Of a DNA stretch of 64,000 bases, positions 20,750 through 30,261 are shown piece by piece. The stretch is from Bacillus velezensis (GTDB lineage: Bacteria; Bacillota; Bacilli; Bacillales; Bacillaceae). The notes beneath the pieces were generated by a model. That model was not told the DNA's origin and did no database searches. It saw only the letters and a program-made list of their open reading frames with translations. Made by a program: the position numbers and the translations under genes. Numbering within the stretch: the first letter of the stretch is position 1; each line of letters starts with the position of its first letter. Location: contig NZ_LLZC01000012.1 in assembly GCF_001461825.1 (NCBI RefSeq), positions 310,001 through 374,000 on the forward strand, given 5' to 3'.

Positions 20750-21043
20750 AATTGATGTAAATAAGTCATGATAACGATTTTGAACCGATAATGGAGAAGA
20801 GTAGGTCAGAATGCATGGAGAAGAGAGGAACCGTCCCGGGCTGAAAGCGGATCCGCACTGCATCTTTCTCGAAACAACACTCCGGAGGTTCCCTGCTGAA
20901 CGCTTTTGCAAGTCATTAGGCAGCGGACGTGAACCTGCGTTAAAGGTCAGAGCGGGGATGCTTCGGCATTCCAACTAGGGTGGCACCACGGGTATAACTC
21001 TCGTCCCTACTATACATGTATAGTAGGAGCGGGAGTTTTTTTA
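20750..21043 (+). promoter_or_regulatory. T-box riboswitch controlling hisS-aspS
   Basis: This stretch without a gene (20719-21074) is a T-box leader. Stem I base: GAGAAG (20794-20799) with CTTTCTC (20864-20870), and the AGTA specifier-loop motif at 20800-20803. The 3' side of the loop holds two His codons, CAC at 20856-20858 and CAT at 20861-20863. The T-box core AGGGTGGCACCACG is at 20977-20990. The terminator competing with it is AACTCTCGTCCCTACTATA (from 20996) against TATAGTAGGAGCGGGAGTT, then T7. Uncharged tRNA would stabilise the antiterminator. The TGGC bulge is unusual for tRNA-His (see findings). Confidence 0.92.
20996..21043 (+). terminator. Regulated terminator of the hisS-aspS T-box
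   Basis: A long hairpin whose 5' arm overlaps the T-box core, with apical CATG and a T7 tract ending at 21042, 32 nt before the hisS start. Confidence 0.88.
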
Positions 21044-21074
21044 TTTGAAGAAAGACATTAAGGAGGCCTGTAAC

Positions 21075-22349
21075 ATGGCATATCACATTCCAAGAGGCAC
21101 ACAGGACATACTGCCGGGTGAATCAGACAGATGGCAGTTCGTCGAACAAATTATGAGGGAGACGTGCCGCACTTATCAATATAAAGAAATCCGCACGCCG
21201 ATTTTCGAGCATACGGAACTGTTCGCAAGAGGTGTCGGTGAGTCTACAGATATCGTGCAGAAAGAAATGTACACGTTTGAAGACCGTAAAGGGAGAAGCC
21301 TGACGCTTCGGCCGGAAGGAACAGCCGCCGCAGTCCGCGCGTTCAATGAAAATAAATTATTTGCGAACCCGGTGCAGCCGACGAAGCTTTATTATGTCGG
21401 ACCGATGTTCCGTTACGAACGTCCGCAGACAGGGCGTTTCCGCCAATTCTATCAATTCGGAATTGAAGCGATCGGCTCCAAAGATCCGGCCGTGGATGCA
21501 GAAGTCATTGCGCTTGCGATGAGTATTTACCGTAAAGCCGGTTTGAAACATATCAAGCTTGTGCTGAACAGCCTTGGTGACCAGGAGAGCCGCAAATCCT
21601 ACCGGGAAGCGCTCGTCAAACATTTTGAACCGCGCATCGGAGAATTTTGCTCAGACTGCCAGTCGCGTCTGCACACAAACCCGCTCAGAATTCTTGACTG
21701 CAAGAAAGACAGAGAGCATGAACTGATGAAAACGGCTCCGTCCATTCTTGATTACTTAAATGAAGAATCAGCCGCTTATTTTGAGAAAGTAAAACAATAC
21801 TTAAACGATCTCGGCATCCCGTTCGAAATAGATCCGAATCTTGTCAGAGGGCTTGATTATTATAACCATACCGCTTTTGAAATTATGAGCAATGCCGAAG
21901 GATTCGGAGCGATTACAACCCTTGCCGGCGGGGGCCGCTATGACGGGCTTGTTGAACAGATCGGCGGACCTGAAGCGCCGGGTATCGGATTTGCGATGAG
22001 CATCGAACGTCTGCTGGCAGCCATTGACGCTGAGAAAACAGAGCTTCCCGTCAATCAGGGGATTGACTGCTACATCGTGACGCTCGGAGAAAAAGCGAAG
22101 GATTATTCCGTTTCCCTCGTGTACAAACTGAGAGAAGCGGGCATCTCAAGTGAAATCGATTATGAAAATAAAAAGATGAAGGGCCAATTCAAAACGGCTG
22201 ACCGTCTCGGCGCACGTTTTATTGCGATTTTAGGGGAAGATGAACTTGCCCAAAATAAAATCAATGTAAAAGATGCGGAAACAGGAGAGCAGCGTGAAGT
22301 GGTGTTAGACGAGCTGATACAAGTGTTAAAGGCAGATCAAAAGCAGTGA
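21075..22349 (+). CDS. hisS: HisS, histidyl-tRNA synthetase
   Basis: A 424-residue class II synthetase. Begins [18 protein letters not shown]; class II motif 2 is [18 protein letters not shown], the histidine-binding signature is [13 protein letters not shown], and motif 3 is [13 protein letters not shown]. The C-terminal anticodon-binding domain follows ([17 protein letters not shown]). The ATG at 21075 has TTAAGGAGG ahead; the frame extends upstream to 21045 but that lies within the leader. aspS begins 14 nt after the stop, so both are one operon. Confidence 0.97.
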   Translation: MAYHIPRGTQDILPGESDRWQFVEQIMRETCRTYQYKEIRTPIFEHTELFARGVGESTDIVQKEMYTFEDRKGRSLTLRPEGTAAAVRAFNENKLFANPVQPTKLYYVGPMFRYERPQTGRFRQFYQFGIEAIGSKDPAVDAEVIALAMSIYRKAGLKHIKLVLNSLGDQESRKSYREALVKHFEPRIGEFCSDCQSRLHTNPLRILDCKKDREHELMKTAPSILDYLNEESAAYFEKVKQYLNDLGIPFEIDPNLVRGLDYYNHTAFEIMSNAEGFGAITTLAGGGRYDGLVEQIGGPEAPGIGFAMSIERLLAAIDAEKTELPVNQGIDCYIVTLGEKAKDYSVSLVYKLREAGISSEIDYENKKMKGQFKTADRLGARFIAILGEDELAQNKINVKDAETGEQREVVLDELIQVLKADQKQ

Positions 22350-22363
22350 AGGAGAGGAACGCT

Positions 22364-24142
22364 ATGTTTGGAAGAACATATTATTGTGGCGAGATAACTG
22401 AAAAAGCGATTGGCGAAACCGTCAAACTGAAAGGGTGGGTGCAGAAACGGCGCGATCTCGGCGGCTTGATTTTCATTGATTTGCGCGACCGCTCGGGTAT
22501 TGTGCAAGTCGTGTTCAACCCTGACGTATCGAAGGAAGCCCTTGCCGCAGCGGAAGCAATCAGAAACGAATATGTGCTTGATATCGAAGGCACGGTTTCT
22601 GCCCGTGAAGAAGGCACGGTGAATCCCAACCTGAAAACCGGTAAAATTGAAATCAAAGCTGAAGCGGTGACGGTGCTCAGCACGGCGAAAACGCCTCCGT
22701 TTCCGATCAGTGACCAGGCGGCTGACGTTTCTGAAGACGTCCGGTTAAAACACCGTTATTTGGATTTGCGCCGCCCGGCGATGTTTCAAACATTGCAAAT
22801 GCGCCATCAAGTCACAAAATCCATCCGCCATTTCTTGGATGAAAACGGATTTCTTGATATTGAAACACCGATTTTAACAAAAAGCTCTCCCGAAGGCGCC
22901 CGTGATTACTTGGTGCCGAGCCGGGTGCATGAAGGAGAATTTTACGCCCTTCCGCAATCGCCGCAGATTTTTAAACAGCTTCTGATGGTGTCGGGCTTTG
23001 AACGGTATTATCAAGTGGCCCGCTGCTTCCGCGATGAAGACTTGCGTGCCGACCGCCAGCCGGAATTTACGCAGATTGATATCGAAATGTCCTTTATGAG
23101 TCAAGAGGACATCATGGCTCTGGCGGAAGAGATGATGGCGAAAGTCATGCTTGAAACAAAAGGTGTTGAAGTACCGCTTCCGCTTCCGAGAATGACATAT
23201 GAAGAAGCGATGAACAGCTACGGTTCCGACAAGCCAGATACCCGCTTCGGCATGCTGCTGACGGACGTGTCAGACATAGTGAAAGATACTGAATTTAAGG
23301 TGTTCTCATCAGCCGTGGCAAACGGCGGCGTTGTAAAAGCGATCAATGTCAAAGGCGCTGCCGGCGACTATTCCAGAAAAGATATCGATGCGCTCGGCGT
23401 TTTTGCCGGAAATTACGGCGCGAAAGGTCTCGCTTGGGTGAAAGTTGAAGCTGACGGCGTAAAAGGCCCGATTGCGAAATTCTTTGATGAAGAGAAGCAG
23501 GCAAAACTGGCTGAAGCGCTTGATGCTTCTGAAGGCGATCTGCTCCTGTTCGGGGCTGATAAGTTTGAGGTTGTGGCTCAATCCCTCGGCGCGCTTCGCT
23601 TAAAGCTCGGCAAAGAACGCGGCCTGATTGACGAAAGCCTCTTCAACTTCCTATGGGTTGTGGACTGGCCGTTACTGGAGCATGACGAGGAAGAAGGCCG
23701 TTTCTATGCGGCTCACCACCCGTTTACAATGCCTGTCCGTGAAGATCTTGACCTGATTGAAACGGCGCCTGAAGATATGAAAGCGCAGGCTTACGACCTT
23801 GTCTTAAACGGCTATGAACTCGGCGGAGGCTCAATCCGTATTTTTGAAAAAGACGTTCAGGAAAAAATGTTCGGGCTTCTCGGCTTTACAAAAGAAGAAG
23901 CGGAGGAGGAGTTCGGATACCTTCTTGAAGCCTTTGAATACGGCGCCCCTCCGCACGGCGGAATCGCGCTCGGCTTAGACCGTTTGGTTATGCTTCTTGC
24001 AGGCCGCACAAACTTAAGAGATACGATCGCTTTCCCGAAAACGGCAAGCGCAAGCTGCCTTCTTACGGAAGCGCCCGGCGAAGTGAGCGACGCCCAGCTT
24101 GAAGAACTTCACCTTTCTGTCAAAAGAAAAGTGAAACAGTAA
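22364..24142 (+). CDS. aspS: AspS, aspartyl-tRNA synthetase
   Basis: A 592-residue class IIb synthetase of the bacterial type. N-terminal OB-fold anticodon-binding domain ([24 protein letters not shown]), catalytic core with motif 2 ([25 protein letters not shown]), the GAD insertion domain (about 290-420) and motif 3 ([15 protein letters not shown]). The ATG at 22364 follows GGAGAGG; an in-frame upstream extension lacks such a site. B. subtilis AspRS is discriminating for tRNA-Asp, and with a separate GatCAB not seen here the same is assumed. Confidence 0.97.
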   Translation: MFGRTYYCGEITEKAIGETVKLKGWVQKRRDLGGLIFIDLRDRSGIVQVVFNPDVSKEALAAAEAIRNEYVLDIEGTVSAREEGTVNPNLKTGKIEIKAEAVTVLSTAKTPPFPISDQAADVSEDVRLKHRYLDLRRPAMFQTLQMRHQVTKSIRHFLDENGFLDIETPILTKSSPEGARDYLVPSRVHEGEFYALPQSPQIFKQLLMVSGFERYYQVARCFRDEDLRADRQPEFTQIDIEMSFMSQEDIMALAEEMMAKVMLETKGVEVPLPLPRMTYEEAMNSYGSDKPDTRFGMLLTDVSDIVKDTEFKVFSSAVANGGVVKAINVKGAAGDYSRKDIDALGVFAGNYGAKGLAWVKVEADGVKGPIAKFFDEEKQAKLAEALDASEGDLLLFGADKFEVVAQSLGALRLKLGKERGLIDESLFNFLWVVDWPLLEHDEEEGRFYAAHHPFTMPVREDLDLIETAPEDMKAQAYDLVLNGYELGGGSIRIFEKDVQEKMFGLLGFTKEEAEEEFGYLLEAFEYGAPPHGGIALGLDRLVMLLAGRTNLRDTIAFPKTASASCLLTEAPGEVSDAQLEELHLSVKRKVKQ

Positions 24143-24160
24143 AGATCAGCAGTTTGTTTC

Positions 24161-24189
24161 TTGAAAATCAAAATCTGCTGTGATATGAT
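24161..24189 (+). promoter_or_regulatory. Sigma-A promoter of 6S-1 RNA
   Basis: TTGAAA (24161-24166) and TATGAT (24184-24189), 17 nt apart. Predicted start near 24196, matching a precursor 5' end about 9-11 nt upstream of the mature RNA. Confidence 0.8.
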
Positions 24190-24195
24190 TTTGAC

Positions 24196-24396
24196 AAGTT
24201 AAATAAAGTCCTGATGTGTTAGTTGTACACCTAGTTTTGACCGAACATTTTTTTGATTTGGGAGCCCGTATTTTTAAATGGCGTACATGCCTCTTTTCAT
24301 TCGTTAAGAGGACTTACAAGATTTAAAAAAGGGCACCCACCTGCTGAGAGCGGGTTCAAAACGAAGGAAAGCTGCAACGGCACAATTGGGACTTTA
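24196..24396 (+). ncRNA. bsrA: 6S-1 RNA (BsrA)
   Basis: The 325-nt gap between aspS and tcdA carries 6S-1 RNA, as in B. subtilis. The ends pair in a closing stem: AAAGTCC at 24205-24211 with GGGACTTT at 24388-24395, followed by ATTTTTTG. The interior is the typical long hairpin with a central bubble. 6S RNA binds housekeeping RNA polymerase, mimicking an open promoter, and is copied into pRNA on outgrowth from stationary phase. From the promoter the precursor would be about 201 nt, trimmed at the 5' end to roughly 190 nt. Identification rests on location and on recognising the sequence. Confidence 0.92.
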
Positions 24397-24467
24397 TTTT
24401 TTGTGCGCTAAAACCAGCGGCTTTTTGACAAGCCGAGTTTATAAAACCAGAATGTGGAGTGAGGTTC

Positions 24468-25232
24468 TTGTTACATCAGTTTTCCAGAAATGAGCTAGCG
24501 ATTGGAAAAGAAGGGCTGGACACGTTAAAAAACAGCACGGTGGCCGTTCTCGGCGTCGGCGGAGTCGGTTCATTCGCAGCCGAAGCATTGGCGAGGTCCG
24601 GAGTGGGGCGGATCGTGCTTGTCGATAAAGATGATGTTGACATTACAAACGTAAACCGCCAGCTGCATGCGCTCTTGTCGACGGTGGGACAGCCGAAAAC
24701 AGACTTGATGAAAGAGCGGATCGCGGATATTAATCCGGATTGTGACGTCGTCGCCTTAAAAATGTTTTATACGGAAGAGACGTATGAGCAGTTCTTTGAG
24801 TATCCGCTCGATTACGTCATTGACGCGTCGGATACGATTCATTATAAAATTCATCTGATGAAAGAATGTCTGAAACGGAATGTTCCGCTGATTTCAAGCA
24901 TGGGAGCGGCGAATAAAACAGACCCGACACGCTTTCAGATTGCTGATATTTCAAAAACCCATACTGATCCGATTGCCAAAGTCGTCCGCACAAGGCTTCG
25001 CAAAGAGGGCATTAAAAAAGGCGTACAGGTCATTTTTTCTGATGAAAGCCCGATCGTCATCCGTGAAGACGTCAGAAAAGAAGTCGGGAATGATGAAGCG
25101 AAAATCCGCAAAGCGCAAATGCCGCCGTCTTCCAACGCCTGGGTTCCGTCAGTGGCCGGTCTGATTATGGGCGGACATGTTGTCATGGAGCTCTTAAAGG
25201 AGATCGACATTAAACGGGTTAAAGATAAATAA
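24468..25232 (+). CDS. tcdA: TcdA, tRNA threonylcarbamoyladenosine dehydratase (YrvM)
   Basis: TcdA uses ATP to cyclise t6A37 of ANN-decoding tRNAs to ct6A. It is an E1-like protein: 254 residues from the TTG at 24468, with GGAGTGAGG upstream. The nucleotide-binding motif GVGGVGS is at 29-35, DKDDVDITNVNRQ at about 53-65, and the family tail MPPSSNAWVPSVAGL is present. A GTG at 24459 is in frame but overlaps the ribosome binding site. It follows 6S-1 RNA and ends at a terminator facing rarA. Confidence 0.92.
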   Translation: MLHQFSRNELAIGKEGLDTLKNSTVAVLGVGGVGSFAAEALARSGVGRIVLVDKDDVDITNVNRQLHALLSTVGQPKTDLMKERIADINPDCDVVALKMFYTEETYEQFFEYPLDYVIDASDTIHYKIHLMKECLKRNVPLISSMGAANKTDPTRFQIADISKTHTDPIAKVVRTRLRKEGIKKGVQVIFSDESPIVIREDVRKEVGNDEAKIRKAQMPPSSNAWVPSVAGLIMGGHVVMELLKEIDIKRVKDK

Positions 25233-25235
25233 AAA

Positions 25236-25272
25236 GAAAAACAGCCTTCTTCAGGAAAGGCTGTTTTTTATT
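25236..25272 (+). terminator. Intrinsic terminator of tcdA
   Basis: AACAGCCTT and AAGGCTGTT around CTTCAGGA, then TTTTA. Confidence 0.85.
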
Positions 25273-25309
25273 TGAATCCGCCGTTTACACGAAAGATTTT
25301 GGCCGGTAT

Positions 25310-25343
25310 CAAAAAAGACAAGAACACATAGGTGTCCTTGTCC
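25310..25343 (-). terminator. Intrinsic terminator of rarA
   Basis: On the reverse strand GACAAGGACAC pairs with GTGTTCTTGTC around CTAT, followed by TTTTTT (A-run at 25311-25316 on the given strand). Confidence 0.85.
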
Positions 25344-25345
25344 GG

Positions 25346-26614
25346 TTATTTTTTCTGCTTCATCAGTTTTTCATACACTTGCTTTATGGCGGCTTCAAAT
25401 TTCCCCGTTTGTTTCGGTTTATAGTATTGCTTGTTTTTTAACGGATCGGGCAAATATTGCTGTTCGACCCATCCGTTCTCGAAATCGTGAGGATATTGAT
25501 AGCCGATCCCGCGTCCGAGCTCTTGGGCCCCTTTATAGTGGGCGTCTTTTAAATGTTTCGGCACATCGCCGATTTTACCCGCCCTGATGTCTTTGAGCGC
25601 CTCATCAACGGCTGTGATGGCGGAGTTTGATTTTGGCGAGAGGCATAATTCGATTACCGCATTGGCCAGCGGAATTCTCGCTTCCGGAAAGCCGATCCGT
25701 TCTGCGGTCTGAATCGCGCTCAGCACCCGGGGGCCTGCCTGCGGGCTTGCGAGGCCGATATCTTCATAGGCGATCACGAGAAGCCTTCTTGATAAGCTTT
25801 CAAGGTCTCCGGCTTCGATCAGACGGGCCAGATAATGAAGGGCGGCGTTTGCGTCCGAGCCTCGGATTGATTTTTGGAAGGCGGATAAGACGTCATAATG
25901 CGCATCGCCGTTTTTATCATGAGTATAGCTTTTTTTCTGCAGACATTCTTCCGCCGTTTCCCGTGTAATCCGGATCGTGCCATCGCTTGATTCCTTTGTA
26001 GAGAGCACGGCAAGCTCCAGTGCGTTCAAAGCGGAGCGGACGTCTCCTCCGCACCCTTGTGCGAAATGATCCATCGCGTCGTCGTCCACCGAAACGCTGT
26101 AGGAACCGAGTCCCCGGTGTTTATCTGTGAGCGCTCTTTTCAATGCCTGCTTGATCAGATCGGGTGTTAACGGTTCGAGCTCAAATATCTGGGTCCGGCT
26201 TCTGATGGCCGGGTTAATGGCATGATAAGGGTTGGCGGTCGTCGCGCCGATTAAAATAATCATTCCGTTTTCTAAATAGGGCAGCAGAAAATCCTGCTTT
26301 CCCTTATCAAGCCTGTGCACTTCGTCAAGGATTAAAATGACCTGGCCTGACATTTTCGCTTCCTGTACGACAATCTCCATGTCTTTTTTATTATGAATGA
26401 CGGCATTCAATTTCCTGAATGCGATGCTTGTCGATCCTGCGATCGCTGTGGCGATGGACGTTTTTCCGATGCCCGGCGGTCCGTACAGGATCATGGATGA
26501 TAAGTGCTTTGCACGCACCATTCTGCCGATGATTTTATCTTCTTTGACCAAATGTTCCTGGCCGATAATGTCTTCGATATTGGCAGGCCGCATCCGATAC
26601 GCCAATGGTTTCAT
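25346..26614 (-). CDS. rarA: RarA (YrvN), MgsA/WRNIP1-family replication-fork AAA+ ATPase
   Basis: RarA (422 residues) acts at stalled forks and influences replication restart and recombination. Walker A is GPPGIGKT (45-52), Walker B LILDEVHRLDKG (about 93-104), sensor I GATTANPYHAINPAIRSR. The C-terminal half has the tetramerisation/UvrD-like MgsA_C domain (LARLIEAGDLESLSRRLLVIAYEDIGLA). The start at 26614 (reverse) is 6 nt after AAGGAGAG; an ATG at 26620 sits right on that site and is rejected. Single gene. Confidence 0.94.
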   Translation of the reverse strand: MKPLAYRMRPANIEDIIGQEHLVKEDKIIGRMVRAKHLSSMILYGPPGIGKTSIATAIAGSTSIAFRKLNAVIHNKKDMEIVVQEAKMSGQVILILDEVHRLDKGKQDFLLPYLENGMIILIGATTANPYHAINPAIRSRTQIFELEPLTPDLIKQALKRALTDKHRGLGSYSVSVDDDAMDHFAQGCGGDVRSALNALELAVLSTKESSDGTIRITRETAEECLQKKSYTHDKNGDAHYDVLSAFQKSIRGSDANAALHYLARLIEAGDLESLSRRLLVIAYEDIGLASPQAGPRVLSAIQTAERIGFPEARIPLANAVIELCLSPKSNSAITAVDEALKDIRAGKIGDVPKHLKDAHYKGAQELGRGIGYQYPHDFENGWVEQQYLPDPLKNKQYYKPKQTGKFEAAIKQVYEKLMKQKK

Positions 26615-26808
26615 GAACATCTCTCCTTACATATACAGGGTAACGGAAAACGGACGATTAGAAAAGCGAATTGCGGCGGGCCCCGTGTTTCAATGAAAAT
26701 TAGGATAAGTTATGTTATAATAACAGTTGGTCTATAAGATACTAAACAGATTATTCATATCCATTTACTTGTATAAATTAACAATTAGAATTGACTGGGG
26801 TGTTCATA

Positions 26809-27225
26809 TTGAAAATATCGACAAAGGGAAGATACGGGCTCACCATTATGATTGAATTGGCGAAAAAGCACGGAGACGGTCCGACGTCGCTCAAAAGCAT
26901 CGCCCAAACAAACAGCCTTTCTGAGCATTACTTGGAACAGCTTGTATCACCGCTCAGAAACGCGGGACTCGTAAAAAGCATCAGAGGCGCTTACGGGGGT
27001 TACGTGCTCGGGGGCCAGCCTGAAGAGATAACGGCCGGAGACATTATCAGAGTGCTGGAAGGGCCGATCAGCCCGGTAGAAGTGCTTGAGGATGAAGAGC
27101 CTGCCAAGCGGGAGTTATGGATCCGCATCCGCGACGCTGTAAAAGACGTGCTGGACAGCACGACGTTAGAAGACCTTGCGAGCTACACGGACGGCGAGCA
27201 GGAAGCTTATATGTTCTATATTTAA
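26809..27225 (+). CDS. cymR: CymR, Rrf2-family repressor of cysteine metabolism
   Basis: CymR (138 residues) with CysK bound represses cysteine and sulfur uptake genes when cysteine is ample; it is an Rrf2 winged-helix protein. The N-terminal helix-turn-helix (MKISTKGRYGLTIMIELAKK) and wing (IRGAYGGYVLG) are clear. The family Fe-S cysteines are absent, as usual for CymR. The start is a TTG at 26809 preceded by GGGGTG. It heads a run with iscS and mnmA (gap 18 nt), and its target operon yrrT-mccB lies in this window at 50.5 kb. Confidence 0.93.
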   Translation: MKISTKGRYGLTIMIELAKKHGDGPTSLKSIAQTNSLSEHYLEQLVSPLRNAGLVKSIRGAYGGYVLGGQPEEITAGDIIRVLEGPISPVEVLEDEEPAKRELWIRIRDAVKDVLDSTTLEDLASYTDGEQEAYMFYI

Positions 27226-27243
27226 ACCAGAGGTGTACAGACA

Positions 27244-28383
27244 ATGGAACGGATTTATTTAGATCATGCCGCGACTTCCCCGATGGATGAGCGTGTGCTT
27301 GAAGAAATGAAGCCCCATTTCTTCGGCAGTTTCGGCAACCCGTCAAGCATTCATTCATTCGGGAGAGAATCCCGGAAATGGGTCGATGAAGCGAGAGCGG
27401 ACATCGCGCGCGAAATCAGTGCGAAAGAACAGGAAATTATTTTCACAAGCGGCGGCACGGAGGCTGATAATTTGGCGATTTTCGGAACGGCTGCCGCCCG
27501 GAAAAATGAAGGAAAGCATATCATTACGACCGCTGTTGAGCATCATGCTGTATTGCACGCCTGCGAAAAGCTGGAAGAAGACGGCTTTGAGGTGACATAC
27601 CTCATCCCCGGCCCTTCAGGACGGATCAGTGCAAATCAGGTGAAAGAAGCGCTCCGTGATGATACAATCCTTGTTACCGTCATGTATGGCAATAACGAAG
27701 TCGGAACCATTCAGCCGATTGACGAAATCGGAGAGCTGTTAAGCGGGCATCAGGCCTATTTTCACACAGATGCCGTTCAGGCATTCGGTTATATGCCGAT
27801 TGACGTGAAAAAAAGCAGAATTGACATGCTGTCTGTTTCCGGTCACAAGCTTAACGGGCCTAAAGGGACAGGCTTTTTATATGTAAATCAAGAGGTGAAG
27901 CTGTCACCGATTCTTCTCGGGGGAGAGCAGGAACGAAAGCGCCGCGCGGGGACGGAAAATGTACCGGGCATCGCCGGCTTAAAAGAAGCGGTCGTCCTTT
28001 CAAACCGTGAGAGGGAAGAGAAAACAGCGAAGTATAAGGAGTTTAAGAACATTATCATGAGCACGCTGGAAAAATCCGGCGTTACAGCGGAGGTGAACGG
28101 AGATGCCGAGAAATGCCTGCCTCATATTTTAAACCTTTACTTTCCCGGTGTGCCGGTGGAAGCGCTGCTGGTCAATCTTGACATGGAAGGCATTGCCGTC
28201 TCCAGCGGATCTGCTTGTACAGCGGGATCCGTTCTTCCGTCCCATGTGCTTACGGCCATGTTCGGAAGTGAGAGCGGCAGGCTGACTTCGTCAATCCGCC
28301 TCAGCTTCGGCCTCGGCAATACGGCGGAACAAATCGAAACAGCCGCCGAAAAGCTTGCCGCCGTCGTTAAACGGCTTGCTTAA
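27244..28383 (+). CDS. iscS: IscS-type cysteine desulfurase (YrvO), sulfur donor for MnmA
   Basis: A 379-residue PLP enzyme releasing sulfur from cysteine. The PLP lysine is Lys202 in SVSGHKLNGPKG, the cofactor-binding His in TAVEHHAVLHACE is at about 100, and the catalytic Cys325 is in SGSACTAGS. In B. subtilis YrvO gives sulfur specifically to MnmA for s2U34 of tRNA; mnmA follows directly (36 nt), supporting the same partnership. The upstream cymR links it to cysteine status. The start has AGAGGTG. Confidence 0.93.
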   Translation: MERIYLDHAATSPMDERVLEEMKPHFFGSFGNPSSIHSFGRESRKWVDEARADIAREISAKEQEIIFTSGGTEADNLAIFGTAAARKNEGKHIITTAVEHHAVLHACEKLEEDGFEVTYLIPGPSGRISANQVKEALRDDTILVTVMYGNNEVGTIQPIDEIGELLSGHQAYFHTDAVQAFGYMPIDVKKSRIDMLSVSGHKLNGPKGTGFLYVNQEVKLSPILLGGEQERKRRAGTENVPGIAGLKEAVVLSNREREEKTAKYKEFKNIIMSTLEKSGVTAEVNGDAEKCLPHILNLYFPGVPVEALLVNLDMEGIAVSSGSACTAGSVLPSHVLTAMFGSESGRLTSSIRLSFGLGNTAEQIETAAEKLAAVVKRLA

Positions 28384-28413
28384 AACGGCGGACTTACGTT
28401 TTTAATGGAGTGA

Positions 28414-29535
<1,122 letters not shown>

Positions 29536-29541
29536 CACATG

Positions 29542-29575
29542 TAAAAAACCTCAACTCGCATGTTGGGGTTTTTTA
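29542..29575 (+). terminator. Intrinsic terminator of the cymR-iscS-mnmA run
   Basis: AAAAACCTCAAC and GTTGGGGTTTTTT around TCGCAT; one G-U pair. Confidence 0.82.
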
Positions 29576-29592
29576 GCGAAAGGAAGTTAAAA

Positions 29593-30243
29593 ATGGATTA
29601 TAATAAAATCGGGATTGACGCCATGCAGGAGGGCGATTTTGAAAAAGCAGCAGAGGCTTTTACGAAAGCGATTGAGGAAAACGGCCAAGATCCGGTGCCG
29701 TATATCAACTTCGCAAATCTGCTTTCTTCTGTGAACGAACTCGAACGGGCGCTTGCATTCTATAACAGAGCGCTCGAATTGGACAATTCGGCGGCAGCCG
29801 CTTATTACGGTGCGGGAAACGTATACGTGATGAAAGAATCGTTTTCCGAAGCGAAGGATATGTTTGAAAAAGCGCTTCGCTCCGGAATGGAAAACGGAGA
29901 TTTGTTTTATATGCTGGGGACCGTTCTCGTTAAATTAGAGCGGCCGAAGCTTGCACTGCCGTATTTGCAGCGTGCCGTTGAATTAAACGAAAATGACACG
30001 GAAGCACGCTTCCAGTTCGGAATGTGTCTCGCAAATGAAGAAATGCTGGATGAAGCTCTGGCGCAGTTTGAGACGGTGATCGAGCAGGACCCAAGCCACG
30101 CGGACGCATTTTATAATGCCGGGGTCGCTTACGCGTACAAAGAAAATCGTGAAAAGGCGCTTGAGATGCTCGAAGGCGCAATCGGCATACAGCCTGATCA
30201 TATGCTTGCGCTTCATGCGAAACAGCTTATCACCCAGTCATAA
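29593..30243 (+). CDS. yrrB: YrrB, TPR-repeat protein
   Basis: A 216-residue soluble protein made almost wholly of tetratricopeptide repeats, about six 34-residue units (for example FEKAAEAFTKAIEENGQDPV, LERALAFYNRALELDNSAAA, LPYLQRAVELNENDTEA). TPR proteins are scaffolds; the B. subtilis YrrB structure is a TPR superhelix and a role in assembling the tRNA thiolation or RecD2 partners has been suggested only by context. The ATG at 29593 follows GAAAGGAAG. It precedes recD2 by 18 nt. The upstream in-frame TTG at 29560 lies inside the terminator. Confidence 0.87.
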   Translation: MDYNKIGIDAMQEGDFEKAAEAFTKAIEENGQDPVPYINFANLLSSVNELERALAFYNRALELDNSAAAAYYGAGNVYVMKESFSEAKDMFEKALRSGMENGDLFYMLGTVLVKLERPKLALPYLQRAVELNENDTEARFQFGMCLANEEMLDEALAQFETVIEQDPSHADAFYNAGVAYAYKENREKALEMLEGAIGIQPDHMLALHAKQLITQS

Positions 30244-30261
30244 CAAAAGGAGGGAAGGCTC

